A DNA stretch of 64,000 nucleotides from Bog-159 sp963756605 (GCA_963756605.1 CAVWOT010000015.1:186001-250000), one strand, 5' to 3'. Positions 27,298 through 37,600 are shown, counted from the stretch's first letter. Numbers and translations are program-made. The notes: a model not told the origin generated them from the letters alone.

Positions 27298-28718
27298 CGG
27301 ACAATAAGAGAACACTCTTCATCACCGATGACGGAAGGAACCTGGCGTTCACCTTCATTCTGGTTTGTTCGCTGTTTCTTCTGTGGGGCGTTTGCAACGG
27401 GATGATCGACGTGATGGACAAGCACTTCCAGGAGGAACTGAGCTTGACTAAGTCCCAGTCCGCCTGGGTGCAGTTCGCGCATTATCTCGGCTACTTCCTG
27501 ATGTCTCTGCCGGCCGGATGGCTGGCGACCCGACTGGGGTACAAGGGCGGCATCATCGCCGGGCTGCTGCTGGTGGCGGCAGGCGGGCTGTGGTTCATCC
27601 CGGCTACGCACATCAACGCCATGGTCCACGAAGGGCGGGTCTCGCCCAACGCGGCCTTCGTAGGTTTTTTGGCAGGGGTCTGCGTGATAGCCACCGGTCT
27701 CACCTTTCTCGAAACCATCGCCAATCCCTACACTACGGTACTCGGAGACAGACAATTCGCGGCTACCCGTATCAACCTCGCCCAGTCGTGCAACGGCGTG
27801 GGCTGGATCCTTGGGCCTATTGTGGGAAGCGTGTATTTCTATTCAAAGGACGCGGCGGGCCACAGCACGGGGAGCCAGACCCTCTATATCCCCTATGCGG
27901 CCATCGCCGTCATTGTGATCGTGTTGGCGATCGTCTTCTACTTCGCCGATATTCCCGATATCAAAACCAAGGACGATTACCACCTGGACGACGCCGCACC
28001 CGGCGCTTCGCGTTCTATCTGGTCGCACCCGCATTTCGTAATGGCGGTGGTCGCGCAGTTCTTCTATGTCGCCGCGCAGGCGGGCATATTCAGTTTCTTC
28101 ATCAATTACATGACCGCCGAGGTGCCTCCCATTCCTGGTTCGTGGCAGACGGCGCTGGGCAGCGTCTCCGAGCATGCCACCTTCCTGCATAAGTGGCTTT
28201 CCGGCTGGTTCGAGACCGGCGTGAATGGTGCCCTCGGTCTCAGCAACAAGGGTGCGTCGAACATCGCGTCCATCGGGTTAGTGTGTTTCCTCGCCGGACG
28301 TTTCAGTGGTGCCGGCCTGTTGAGGAAATTCGCCGCGCATAAGGTTTTGGGGATCTATGGCGCATTGAACGTGGCTGCCACTCTGCTGGTTTTTTGCAAG
28401 CTGGGCTGGGTGTCGGTGGCTTGCGTATTCTTGAGCTACTTCTTCATGTCGATCATGTTTCCCACCATCTTTGCGTTAGGGATCTTCGGGCTTGGCGCAC
28501 GCGCCAAGAAAGCGTCGGCTTTTATCGTCATGGCGATCATGGGTGGGGCTATCCTGCCCAAACTGATGGGTTACGTGGCGGACAAGTATGATATGTCCCG
28601 CGGGTTCATCGTGCCGGCGCTATGCTTCATAATCGTGGCCTTCTACGGCTTCAACTGGCCCCGATTCAGCACGACGGAGTCGCGGCAGGGGACCAGGGTG
28701 CCCAGCCTGCATGGGTAG
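27294..28718 (+). CDS. fucP: L-fucose:H+ symporter, FucP-type MFS transporter
   Basis: A 474-residue inner-membrane protein with about twelve hydrophobic segments. Family marks are FILVCSLFLLWGVCNGMIDVMDKHFQ, FAHYLGYFLMSLPAGWLATRLGYKGGI, GLTFLETIANPYTTVLG and FMSIMFPTIFALGI, all typical of the FucP/glucose-galactose group of the major facilitator family. The acidic residues in the first helix and in FLETxANPY fit FucP. It overlaps the guanylyltransferase gene by ATGA and so belongs to the lacI operon. Together with two fucosidases this makes L-fucose the most likely substrate; related members carry glucose, galactose or N-acetylglucosamine. Confidence 0.9.
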   Translation: MTDNKRTLFITDDGRNLAFTFILVCSLFLLWGVCNGMIDVMDKHFQEELSLTKSQSAWVQFAHYLGYFLMSLPAGWLATRLGYKGGIIAGLLLVAAGGLWFIPATHINAMVHEGRVSPNAAFVGFLAGVCVIATGLTFLETIANPYTTVLGDRQFAATRINLAQSCNGVGWILGPIVGSVYFYSKDAAGHSTGSQTLYIPYAAIAVIVIVLAIVFYFADIPDIKTKDDYHLDDAAPGASRSIWSHPHFVMAVVAQFFYVAAQAGIFSFFINYMTAEVPPIPGSWQTALGSVSEHATFLHKWLSGWFETGVNGALGLSNKGASNIASIGLVCFLAGRFSGAGLLRKFAAHKVLGIYGALNVAATLLVFCKLGWVSVACVFLSYFFMSIMFPTIFALGIFGLGARAKKASAFIVMAIMGGAILPKLMGYVADKYDMSRGFIVPALCFIIVAFYGFNWPRFSTTESRQGTRVPSLHG

Positions 28719-28720
28719 AG

Positions 28721-28744
28721 CGCGGCTAGATCCGCGGCTAGATC
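28721..28744. repeat. Two tandem 12-bp units
   Basis: CGCGGCTAGATC occurs twice in a row two bases after the fucP stop. No function is evident; the rest of the gap to 28841 holds no gene. Confidence 0.8.
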
Positions 28745-28840
28745 ATTGACAGATCCCGCACCTGGCCGCATAGAAGCTCCGCGTGGCGTTATGGCGGGTT
28801 TTGATACAATTCGAGGGTCATTGAGGAGGTTACGGGCTGC

Positions 28841-29089
28841 ATGGGTTTGCGAAGATTGCGAGGCTTCGGATGCCTTGGGTGCTTGCCATTTGGCGGGCTG
28901 TTCGGCCTGTTCCTTCCGCTGATTCTCATCGGGGCATTGATTTATTTTCTGGTGAACCGCCAAAAAGCCGGCCCTTCTTCGCTGGACCGGCTCCCGCCTC
29001 CGAATCCGCCGGAGGGTTTCTGCGCCCATTGCGGAAAGCCGATTTCGAGCGGCGCGCGTTTCTGCGCAGGGTGCGGCCACCCCATCTAA
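28841..29089 (+). CDS. Small membrane protein with C-terminal zinc ribbon
   Basis: An 82-residue protein. Residues about 13-38 (LGCLPFGGLFGLFLPLILIGALIYFLV) form one membrane helix. The C-terminus has a zinc-ribbon with two CxxC pairs, FCAHCGKPISSGARFCAGCG. The ATG follows a GAGGAG-like ribosome site (ttgaggaggtt) by about ten bases. Such proteins are common in bacteria but lack a defined function. It lies between fucP and the second fucosidase on the same strand. Confidence 0.8.
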   Translation: MGLRRLRGFGCLGCLPFGGLFGLFLPLILIGALIYFLVNRQKAGPSSLDRLPPPNPPEGFCAHCGKPISSGARFCAGCGHPI

Positions 29090-29143
29090 GAGGCCTGGTT
29101 GATGCCGGGCCCGAACCACCGAAAGGTGATATTATAACGCTAC

Positions 29144-29156
29144 AGTTAACGATATC
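29144..29156 (+). promoter_or_regulatory. LacI-type operator candidate before GH29 (2)
   Basis: AGTTAACGATATC, read on the other strand GATATCGTTAACT, contains the shared core. It lies about 23-35 bases before the ATG at 29179, a position where a bound repressor would block transcription. Confidence 0.5.
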
Positions 29157-29178
29157 ACCCGAAGAAGGGCGCACCTGC

Positions 29179-30591
<1,413 letters not shown>

Positions 30592-30595
30592 GCGA

Positions 30596-31942
30596 TCATC
30601 GGGCCGGAGTCACTTTGTAAAACACCGCTCCGTGAACCGGCACGCGAAAGGTACGCCCACTGCGGACCGGACCCGCCGTTGTCGTTGCCCAGAGGTCGCG
30701 CAGGCGGCAGAGGTCCGGGAGACCCAGTTCGCTCCAGTTCACACGAATGTCCGCCGCTCTGCTGTCGCCGGCATTGAAGACCGCCAGGTATTTCGAGACG
30801 GCATCCGGCGCCGTGGAAACCCATGCGATCGCGTTGCCACGGGAAAACAATTGATGGCTCTCGGTTCCCTGCTGGTCGGCGGCCAGCACCTCCTCATTCG
30901 TGATCAGCGCCAGTGTCGCGGGATCATTGCTGGGCAGATCGCCGCCAAACATCAGGGGTGAGCGCGCGATGGACCAAAGAGTGACGTGAGTCCGCTGTTC
31001 GTCCGCTGTGAATCGCGTCCTGCGATCGTCGCCGACCTCTCCGCGGATACCGATCCGCCCGAGCGGGAGCATGTCCGCGTCCGGCCAGTTGCCCGGCTTC
31101 GCGTAGCGACTCCAACTGTTCAGCAGGTCGAAAGCGTGGCGAAGGGACGGCCAGGTATCCCAGAAATCATTCGAGATCCGCCAGAGCTGGGCGTTTTCGG
31201 CAAGGAAACCGGCTTGCTCCAGCGGCGCGGGGCCGGGCGAAAGACTGAGCACGATAGGCCGGCCCGATTTCACAATGGCCTTATGTAACGCGTCAATCTC
31301 CGCCATCTGGATCGGTTGGGACATGTCATCGGCTTTGATGTAATCCACGCCCCATTCCGCATACAGCTTCACGATGGAGTCGTAATAAGCCTGCCCCCCG
31401 GGGTGCTTCGTGTTGATTCCGAACGTATCGGCCATGCCTGGCCAGGGACAGATGTTCGCTGTGTCGGCCACGTCGGCCGCCGTGAAGGCGGTGCCTTGTA
31501 TCGGCAGCCTGCGTTTGGCCGCCTCGCGGGGAATGCCACGCATGATGTGAATTCCGAATTTCAACCCCTTCGCGTGAACGTATGCTGCCAGGTGCGTGAA
31601 CCCGGAACCGTCCGCCGCTGAAGGGAAACGATTGACCGCCGGCATGACACGTCCAAACTGGTCGAGAGTCACATTCGCGGAATCCGGAATGTAGCCGTGC
31701 GTCTTGATTTTCGGCGTGTACCATTCGATATCGACTACTATGTACTGCCATCCATACCTGGCCAGGTATTTCGCCATGTAGTCGGCATTCGCCTTGACCT
31801 CGGCCTCCCGAACCGTAGTCCCGTAGGCATCCCAACTGTTCCATCCCATTGGAGGCGTTGTCGCCAGGACCCCGGCATGGGTGACCCGGCAGGCAAGAAA
31901 AACGGCGAGCGCAACCAGAATAACTCTGGCGATCTGAGTCAT
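30596..31942 (-). CDS. Secreted GH27 alpha-galactosidase-like glycoside hydrolase
   Basis: A 448-residue protein with signal peptide VILVALAVFLACRVTHAG. TPPMGWNSWDAYG is the GH27/GH36 entry motif. The nucleophile Asp is in WGVDYIKADDMS and the acid/base Asp in LWRISNDFWDTW. QRTHVTLWSIARSPLMFGGDL is also conserved, and a C-terminal beta-sandwich follows. It should cleave terminal alpha-galactose or a related sugar such as alpha-N-acetylgalactosamine or beta-L-arabinopyranose. ATG 31942 has AGAGAGAG directly upstream. No operator-like core is visible in front of it, so it may be regulated apart from the fucosidases. The 288 bases upstream hold no gene. Confidence 0.9.
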   Translation of the reverse strand: MTQIARVILVALAVFLACRVTHAGVLATTPPMGWNSWDAYGTTVREAEVKANADYMAKYLARYGWQYIVVDIEWYTPKIKTHGYIPDSANVTLDQFGRVMPAVNRFPSAADGSGFTHLAAYVHAKGLKFGIHIMRGIPREAAKRRLPIQGTAFTAADVADTANICPWPGMADTFGINTKHPGGQAYYDSIVKLYAEWGVDYIKADDMSQPIQMAEIDALHKAIVKSGRPIVLSLSPGPAPLEQAGFLAENAQLWRISNDFWDTWPSLRHAFDLLNSWSRYAKPGNWPDADMLPLGRIGIRGEVGDDRRTRFTADEQRTHVTLWSIARSPLMFGGDLPSNDPATLALITNEEVLAADQQGTESHQLFSRGNAIAWVSTAPDAVSKYLAVFNAGDSRAADIRVNWSELGLPDLCRLRDLWATTTAGPVRSGRTFRVPVHGAVFYKVTPAR

Positions 31943-32230
31943 CTTCTCTCTCTTACCCCAGCCTATATCAACACGAAGCGGGAAGCCCGCGCACCAATCG
32001 TCTTTTGACGGACGATTACCCGCAGTTGAGCTGGATCGACAGAAAAGATCGGCCTCGATTGCGCGGCGTTCCCGGGCTGTTTCCCCGATCTCGTCAGCCT
32101 GCAACCAGGGCGGCTCGGTGCGTGTGCTGCTCGGAGGCCAGTAGCGGTGGCGCTCCCTTGACTCCTCGACCGGCCCGGTGTTTTGTACCGGTGGTGCGTG
32201 GATCCGGCGGGTGCGTCAGGCAGCCTTTAT

Positions 32231-32740
32231 TTAGGCCGGGGGCACGAATCCCGGCTCCGTTTGGGCCAAGTCCCGAAGAATCCGGTCTCGAGAATCCCGC
32301 TCGGCCAAGCGAACGGGCGGCGAGGCACACAAGCCGGTGCAGATGTGGTCCGGAAACATCTGAGAGAAGGATTCGCTCAAGTATCGCTTTGCGCCAGAAA
32401 AGCTCCTAAACACCCTCGCGGCGTGCAAGTCCTGGCCGCTATGGCGGGCCATTACCGCACCTGTCGTTAACATTGTTATGCGCTCATAGACCGGCCCGTC
32501 TCCGGTGTAGTGAATGTAGTTGATCGGCTCGATTCTCTCCAGCATGGCGCGGCACTGGTCGCAAACCAGCAAGTGTTCCTCGATCCCGGCAAGATCGGCT
32601 TCCGCCAGTTGATCGAGCAAGTATTCCTCGAGAGATCCGTTCGAAGGATGGTCTCGGAATACACCGTCCGGACCGTCTTCCGAAGATCCCGAAGGCGCCG
32701 CGGGCCTGGTCACGTAGGTAAGCGCTAGTTTGATAACCAC
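32231..32740 (-). CDS. Small protein with anti-sigma-type zinc-finger (HxxxCxxC)
   Basis: A 169-residue protein. Residues about 32-70 (HPSNGSLEEYLLDQLAEADLAGIEEHLLVCDQCR) match the putative zinc-finger of ZAS anti-sigma factors, with His-x3-Cys-x2-Cys. No membrane helix and no adjacent sigma factor are present, so its partner is unknown. The rest of the chain (VYERITMLTTGAVMAR, LCASPPVRLAERDS) is not recognised. A ZAS-like small regulator is the best description. Confidence 0.6.
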   Translation of the reverse strand: MVIKLALTYVTRPAAPSGSSEDGPDGVFRDHPSNGSLEEYLLDQLAEADLAGIEEHLLVCDQCRAMLERIEPINYIHYTGDGPVYERITMLTTGAVMARHSGQDLHAARVFRSFSGAKRYLSESFSQMFPDHICTGLCASPPVRLAERDSRDRILRDLAQTEPGFVPPA

Positions 32741-32910
32741 GATAATGCGGCTCTCCCATCCGCGAGAATCGACTGAAGTTCTTTTTACGGATGCCTTTGG
32801 CCTCCGTCTTACTCCTCTATCGGTTGAAGGAGACGGGAAATGTAGTGTGTCGATCCGTGATTATGCCGCGGCGCCGGCTGGAATCGGCTTTGCAGCAAGA
32901 CATGATTGTC

Positions 32911-33501
32911 TCAAGCCAGGGCTTCAAAGGCGGAAATAAAGGTGTCCTCGGTGATCAGTTCCGGTGTTTGGAAATATGTAAAGAGCAGGCCCGTCGAGAG
33001 GGCGTCAAGCACCCGAATGAACCGTTCCGCAGACATCGGCAGGTCCTTTGCCGGAACGACTTTAACGAGGTCCCGCGCCATCCGTTTATAAACAATCGCG
33101 TTCTGCCTGGCCATGCGGTCCCGCATCGATTTGTGCGTCAGAACATAGAGCTGGAAAGCCGTCGCGGCAGCGGCCTGCCTTTGCCGGGCACGCGCTTCAG
33201 CGGCAATGGTCTTGCCCAGAATACGCATTTGCGCCTTGAGGCCCAGCCCGCGCTTCAGCGAGGGAACAATCGGTTTCCAGTGGCTTGCCACCAAGGCTAA
33301 GAAGAGTTCTTCCTTACCTTTGAAGTTACCGTAAACGGCGCCCCGAGTCATCCCCGCACGGGCAGCGATTTCCTCAAGCGACGCGCGATCGTAGCCCTTT
33401 TCCGCTATAACCTCGGCCGCCGCCTCGATGAGTTTCGCGCGCGTGCGCGCGCGCTTGCCTCCGGAAGGGTGATCTGCGCCCGCCTTGGCCTTTTTGGGCA
33501 T
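32911..33501 (-). CDS. TetR/AcrR-family transcriptional repressor
   Basis: A 196-residue protein. The N-terminal helix-turn-helix is clear: RAKLIEAAAEVIAEKGYDRASLEEIAARAGMTRGAVYGNFKGKEELF. A ligand-binding helical domain of about 130 residues follows. It is divergent from the alpha/beta hydrolase at 33566, and a perfect palindrome lies between them at 33513. It should repress itself and the hydrolase until a small ligand binds. The 170-base gap after its stop holds no gene. Confidence 0.9.
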   Translation of the reverse strand: MPKKAKAGADHPSGGKRARTRAKLIEAAAEVIAEKGYDRASLEEIAARAGMTRGAVYGNFKGKEELFLALVASHWKPIVPSLKRGLGLKAQMRILGKTIAAEARARQRQAAAATAFQLYVLTHKSMRDRMARQNAIVYKRMARDLVKVVPAKDLPMSAERFIRVLDALSTGLLFTYFQTPELITEDTFISAFEALA

Positions 33502-33512
33502 CCTGGCCTCCT

Positions 33513-33536
33513 ATAAAATACAAGTTTGTATTTTAT
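33513..33536. promoter_or_regulatory. TetR operator palindrome
   Basis: The arms ATAAAATACAA and TTGTATTTTAT are perfect reverse complements with a 2-base spacer. The site is 12 bases from the TetR start and 30 bases from the hydrolase start. Very A/T-rich sequence follows (TATTATTATA), which can serve as a -10 region. Confidence 0.75.
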
Positions 33537-33565
33537 ACGACAATGTATTATTATAGGCCCCAGCC

Positions 33566-34516
33566 ATGCCCTACGTCAAATGGATTTTCGCAGTCTCAGC
33601 AGGCCTTTGCCTCGTCTTGACGCTCGCCGGCTATATCTATGAACGCATCAGCGAAGCGAGGGATCGCAGGAGCCATGGCCCGCCCGGCCGGATGATTGCC
33701 GTCGGAGACCACCGGCTTCATCTGCTCTGCAAGGGAACCGTGGGTCCGGCCGTGATTATCGAACAGGGGGCCGGCGAGCCGGCGATATCCTGGTGGCCGG
33801 TGCAGGAAAAGGTCTCGGCGTTTGCCCGCATTTGTACTTACGATCGCGCCGGTTACGGTTGGAGCGACCCGGTTCGCGCATCGCGCACGATCCAGGAACG
33901 CGCGGAAGAGCTGCACACTCTTCTGCTGAACGCCGCAGTCCCGGGCCCGTTTATTCTGGTGGCGCACTCTTATGGTGGTTTCATCGTACGATGGTTTGCC
34001 CGCGAGTATCGCGATCAGGTAGCGGGGCTGGTTCTCGTGGATACCGCCGAAGAAGGCGCGATTTTCCGCGAGGACGTGCTGGCCTTCTATTCCCGCGTCA
34101 GGATGTTTCCCCGGCTGATGGAGTTCGCGGCGCGATTCGGCGTGCCGCGCGTGATGCGACTTTGTTTTCCATCGCTCCGTGAACAATTGTCGTCCGTCAA
34201 GCCGGATGAGTTTGCCGCCACGGCGGACGACTTGGCGTCGCTGCGGCGCGTAAAACCACCGTTCACCGAACCCGGCGGCTTAGGTTCGCTGGGTGACCTG
34301 CCGTTAATTGTGGTCGAACATGGGCAGCCCTTCCCGGGTCCGTTCGCGCTGCTTGAGAAATATTGGGCCGCGGGACAACATCGTTTAGCTGCACTATCGA
34401 CAAAAGGTGAGTTGATTTTGGCACAGAAAAGCAACCACATGATTCATCTGGATCAACCGGACCTCGTGGTAAATGCAATTCAGCGAGTCCACGCGGCAGC
34501 CCGCGCCGTGGAGTAG
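33566..34516 (+). CDS. Membrane-anchored alpha/beta hydrolase
   Basis: A 316-residue protein. The N-terminus (WIFAVSAGLCLVLTLAGYIYE) is a signal anchor. The alpha/beta hydrolase core has the oxyanion segment VIIEQGAGEPAISWW, the nucleophile elbow VAHSYGGF (Ser), and a late His in QKSNHMIHLDQPD. The acidic residue is probably the Asp in LVLVDTAEEG or a Glu/Asp near LPLIVVEHG. Substrate unknown. The divergent TetR suggests induction by a hydrophobic ester-like compound, which is inference. Confidence 0.85.
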   Translation: MPYVKWIFAVSAGLCLVLTLAGYIYERISEARDRRSHGPPGRMIAVGDHRLHLLCKGTVGPAVIIEQGAGEPAISWWPVQEKVSAFARICTYDRAGYGWSDPVRASRTIQERAEELHTLLLNAAVPGPFILVAHSYGGFIVRWFAREYRDQVAGLVLVDTAEEGAIFREDVLAFYSRVRMFPRLMEFAARFGVPRVMRLCFPSLREQLSSVKPDEFAATADDLASLRRVKPPFTEPGGLGSLGDLPLIVVEHGQPFPGPFALLEKYWAAGQHRLAALSTKGELILAQKSNHMIHLDQPDLVVNAIQRVHAAARAVE

Positions 34517-34874
34517 CGCCGACGCGTTGGAAGGCGTCAATCCGTAGATCGTGCGACACGTATTCGCGCCGCGATTCGTCCGGGCCTCGCCGCCCCAGGC
34601 GTGCTCCGCCCGAAGATCGACCCGCCGCACAGTCCGTGGCGTGCGAACAGGGTTGGGGAAGCCCAACTTCCGTTTGCGGGCGGTTTGGTCGCCGGCTAAC
34701 CCAACGGTTTCTGTTGTAACCCGATTGGTGGTGACCGCATGTGGGTCAGATGGGCACATTTCTGTGGCCGAAGGCTACACCGGGACCCGAATCCCAATGC
34801 AGAGTATGATTTGCGTTGTTCTCACCACTTGGCAATCTGATTGCTCTTCACGATTATCGACCGGGGGTCTGCTA
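34517..34874. other. Intergenic stretch, no gene supported
   Basis: The minus strand is open for 121 codons (34394-34759), but the predicted protein has no recognisable fold and overlaps the end of the hydrolase gene. GTTGTAACC and similar short inverted words occur. No terminator with a T-run is seen. It may carry the promoter of the small-gene cluster that starts at 34875. Confidence 0.4.
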
Positions 34875-35114
34875 ATGATAAACGCGCTGCTCGACGGGCT
34901 GTTTGGATGTAGTCACCGGAAGACCAGTTTCCCGTTGACATCGGGCCGTAACCTGGAGAGCACCTACGTGGTGTGTTTGGATTGCGGTAAGGAGTTTCAT
35001 TACGACTGGGAAGGAATGCGAATGGGCGCGGCAATAACAGCCGCGCGACCGATGGCGGCGGCTCCAGAACCCGCGCTGCACGCCCCGGGACTCGCCCGCC
35101 GGTTCTTCGCATAA
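34875..35114 (+). CDS. Small Cys/His protein of unknown function
   Basis: A 79-residue protein starting MINALLDGLFGCSHRKTSFPL and containing YVVCLDCGKEFHYDW. The C-S-H and CxxC groups could bind one zinc ion. The ATG at 34875 is the first codon after a long non-coding leader. Its stop overlaps the next ATG (TAATG), so it heads a run of three tiny genes. I recognise no family. Confidence 0.6.
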   Translation: MINALLDGLFGCSHRKTSFPLTSGRNLESTYVVCLDCGKEFHYDWEGMRMGAAITAARPMAAAPEPALHAPGLARRFFA

Positions 35115-35419
35115 TGCCCAAAATGACACCTATTCGCGGGCCACAACAGACGGCTGCCGCTTACATCCAGCAACTGCGGGAAATTGCCAACGATTTGGAT
35201 CAACGAGCCGACAGCCTCCATCGCCACGCCTGCGATCTGCGCCGGGAAGCGGATGCACTCTGCTCGGGCGGCCGGATCGCGGCACCGCCCTTTCGTCAGG
35301 TGGCGCCGGCCGGGCGCGAACGACGGACAGCTACGGCGCCTGTAGCGTTTAGAGTGAGGCGCGGAAAGCTCCCTCAAATGAATACCAAAAGGATCGGCCA
35401 AGAAGGAAGCAAGCGATGA
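35114..35419 (+). CDS. Small hypothetical protein with heptad-like helix
   Basis: A 101-residue protein. Residues 12-50 (AAAYIQQLREIANDLDQRADSLHRHACDLRREAD) are predicted to form an amphipathic helix or coiled coil, and the tail is basic. It overlaps both neighbours by one to four bases, which supports it being translated. Function unknown. Confidence 0.5.
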   Translation: MPKMTPIRGPQQTAAAYIQQLREIANDLDQRADSLHRHACDLRREADALCSGGRIAAPPFRQVAPAGRERRTATAPVAFRVRRGKLPQMNTKRIGQEGSKR

Positions 35420-35658
35420 CAACGTCCACTCAACTCAATGGAAACAGCCCGCTGGCGGACCACCGGCGCGCTCCCCAGTCCGCCGCGGAATTGATGCAGG
35501 CCAATGAGGTCATGATGGAGCAACTCCAATACCTGACAGACCTCGCCACGGAGCATGGCATGTGCGGCTGTTCCGCCTGCCAGCGCTATGTGCGGGTGCA
35601 CTCTGTGCTGCTGGAGATTTTTGCCTGCGCGCCAGTCAGTCTCGCGAGAGCGGCTTAA
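35416..35658 (+). CDS. Small hypothetical protein with CxCxxC motif
   Basis: An 80-residue protein. A helical segment (AAELMQANEVMMEQLQYLTDLATEH) leads to GMCGCSACQRYVRVHS. The Cys-x-Cys-x2-Cys may bind metal. It starts at an ATGA overlap with the previous gene. The 204 bases after it hold no gene. Confidence 0.5.
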   Translation: MTTSTQLNGNSPLADHRRAPQSAAELMQANEVMMEQLQYLTDLATEHGMCGCSACQRYVRVHSVLLEIFACAPVSLARAA

Positions 35659-35862
35659 GACGAACGTCGAAACGGCTGCGCCGGCCTCCGCCATAGCGCT
35701 TCGTTTCATCTCTCGCGGCTGCTCACGTCCGATCTGTGAGGTCCACTCAGCCTCGACTCGAGATTGACCTCGCCTCCATACCTAGGATGGTTAAGCGGGT
35801 CACCTGGTCTGCTTCTCGGGTTTCGGGCCATCGCCGCGGAACGTAGGCAAGTTGAAGCCGCC

Positions 35863-36267
35863 TTAGCGCAGCAGGACCGGTGCGGCTGAAAGAGTCGGGA
35901 AAAACGAGTCCGGCAGCGAATCGAAGGATCCGCGGCTCCCCCGGCTGCCGGCGGAAGACGCGGAAACCTTGCGGTGATCGGTTCTCGCTCCGGAACCGGG
36001 CCGCGCCTTTTCCTGTCCCTCGCAGGGTACACGTCCGAGGCGATCGATCTCTTTATCTTTGGCGATCAGCGCGATGGTCATATCGCCCAGCGTCCGTTTG
36101 AGGAACTCGTTTGCCGCGCTCACGGCCCGCAGCTCGCGGCGCACCGAGTCCAACTCGCGCCGGGACTGCCACCAGAGAGCCAGGGATACGAGCAGGAGTA
36201 AGCCAGCGGCCAAGGCCAGACCCCTGTCCCACCAACTCACTCGTACAGGCCTCCACGGGGGTATCAT
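35863..36267 (-). CDS. Single-pass membrane protein with short coiled coil
   Basis: A 134-residue protein starting MIPPWRPVRVSWWDRGLAL. One membrane helix (ALAAGLLLLVSLALWW) is followed by a coiled-coil segment (ELDSVRRELRAVSAANEFLKRTL) and a Ser/Gly-rich tail. The ATG overlaps the KDPG aldolase stop by ATGA. I see no known domain. Confidence 0.6.
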   Translation of the reverse strand: MIPPWRPVRVSWWDRGLALAAGLLLLVSLALWWQSRRELDSVRRELRAVSAANEFLKRTLGDMTIALIAKDKEIDRLGRVPCEGQEKARPGSGARTDHRKVSASSAGSRGSRGSFDSLPDSFFPTLSAAPVLLR

Positions 36268-36920
36268 GTCGTCTTTTGACTGCGCGCCCGCTTGACGATC
36301 TGCAAGAAGCGTCCCGCCAGCTCGCGAATCCAATCCAGCTCGCGCCGCCGGACAGCCTCCGGATTAATCAAATCCCGGCCAATCCCCACTGCGGCAGCCC
36401 CCGCCAGGATGAAATCGGCAGCGTTTCCCTGTGTTACGCCACCGGAAGCGATCAACGGTATGTGGGGGAAGGGCGACTTGAGTGAGCTGATGTAACTGGC
36501 GCCGCCCAGCCGTGAACAGGGAAAAACCTTCACGAAGTCCGAGCCGGCCTTCCGTGCAGCCATAACCTCGCTAGGCGTCAAGGCGCCTGGAAAGACCACC
36601 ACATTCTGCTTCACCGCGAACTCCACAACTTCAAGATCAAGGCCCGGGCTGCTCAGAAACATCGCACCAGCGTCGAGGCAGCGGCGCGCCGTTACGGCGT
36701 CAACGACTGTGCCGGCGCCCACGATCAGCTCGGGTCTGTCGCGCACCAGTTCCGAAATCACCTCGATGGCGCCCGGAACCGTCATGGTTACTTCCGCGAC
36801 CGGAATGCCGCTGTCTGCCACCGCCTTCACGGCAAACAGCGCATCCGCGGCAGACGAAAGGCGAATCGCGGGAACGATCCCGATCTCCTCTATGCGCGCC
36901 CGAATTGTTTCCTTGTTCAC
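36264..36920 (-). CDS. eda: KDPG/KHG aldolase
   Basis: A 218-residue class I aldolase of the Entner-Doudoroff type. VPAIRLSSAADALFAVKAV is the phosphate-binding start, VAEVTMTVPGA carries the catalytic Glu, and the Schiff-base Lys is in FVKVFPCSRLGG. GASYISSLKSPFPHIPLIASGGV is also conserved. It would cleave 2-keto-3-deoxy-6-phosphogluconate or the related hydroxyglutarate. Its position behind an efflux operon, overlapping both neighbours, is unusual and gives no clue to the substrate. Confidence 0.9.
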   Translation of the reverse strand: MNKETIRARIEEIGIVPAIRLSSAADALFAVKAVADSGIPVAEVTMTVPGAIEVISELVRDRPELIVGAGTVVDAVTARRCLDAGAMFLSSPGLDLEVVEFAVKQNVVVFPGALTPSEVMAARKAGSDFVKVFPCSRLGGASYISSLKSPFPHIPLIASGGVTQGNAADFILAGAAAVGIGRDLINPEAVRRRELDWIRELAGRFLQIVKRARSQKTT

Positions 36921-37600
36921 AAGCCACCTGCTTTCGCGGCCGGAATCAACGGCCCGGGCGGCGCCGGCACGCGCGTTTTGAGGATGACGATATCCCCGAA
37001 TTCGACTCTTAGATCCAGCCTGCGCGCCGCGTGGGAATCCGCATTTTCACTGCGATGGCCGAGAAGCCACCACCTGCGCTTCTCCGGTCCGGGGAAGTCG
37101 GAGTTCACATTGCCGAACTGGCTCTTCGCATTGACGTTGTATCGGCCTGCTTGGGGAAGATGCAGCATGATTTCCCCCTGATGCAAAGTCACTTGGATGT
37201 CGCCCACTAAGCCGTCAATGTTCACGTCCCCATCATCATGAGCGGCTATAAGTCTGGCGAAGCCTGGTACCTTGATGCGGTATTCCAGATCGATGCGAGA
37301 AAAGGCCGGATGGGGAAAGTCGGTGGTGATGACCAACTCATCGCCGTGCCGCTCGCCCGCAACGCGCACCTTATCGATGGACGTGATCGTGGTGATTTCC
37401 ACGTCCGGGCGGTCCCATGCCTCCACTGTCACCATTCCCGTCGATTTCGTCAACCTGAGCGTGCCGCCAGGCGGAAAGTCCATGCGCTGTGTGTGGGTCG
37501 CCGCCATCTTCTGGTTTGGCTCGTCCGCGGCCAGCAGCAGAAGACCGGTCGCGAATCCAATCGCGGCGAATATTCGAGTGGTCATTTGGAGCCTATTCAT
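36917..37600 (-). CDS. Secreted DUF4097-like beta-strand-repeat protein
   Basis: A 227-residue protein from ATG 37600 (an alternative start is 37585). A signal peptide (IFAAIGFATGLLLLAADEP) precedes repeated short beta strands (GTLRLTKSTGMVTVEAWDRPDVEITT, DVNIDGLVGDIQVTLHQGEIML), the pattern of DUF4097/putative adhesins. It overlaps the end of the RND pump gene and the start of the aldolase gene. Role unknown; it could sense or bind the cell envelope. Confidence 0.7.
   Translation of the reverse strand: MNRLQMTTRIFAAIGFATGLLLLAADEPNQKMAATHTQRMDFPPGGTLRLTKSTGMVTVEAWDRPDVEITTITSIDKVRVAGERHGDELVITTDFPHPAFSRIDLEYRIKVPGFARLIAAHDDGDVNIDGLVGDIQVTLHQGEIMLHLPQAGRYNVNAKSQFGNVNSDFPGPEKRRWWLLGHRSENADSHAARRLDLRVEFGDIVILKTRVPAPPGPLIPAAKAGGL

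Noticed and set aside
32463..32480. TCGTTAACATTG near the ZAS-like gene
   Set aside because: It resembles the fucose operator core, but it is inside that gene's coding region and lacks the TAT half.
34394..34759. A 121-codon minus-strand frame across the end of the hydrolase gene
   Set aside because: No start signal or family, and a third of it lies antisense to a well supported gene.
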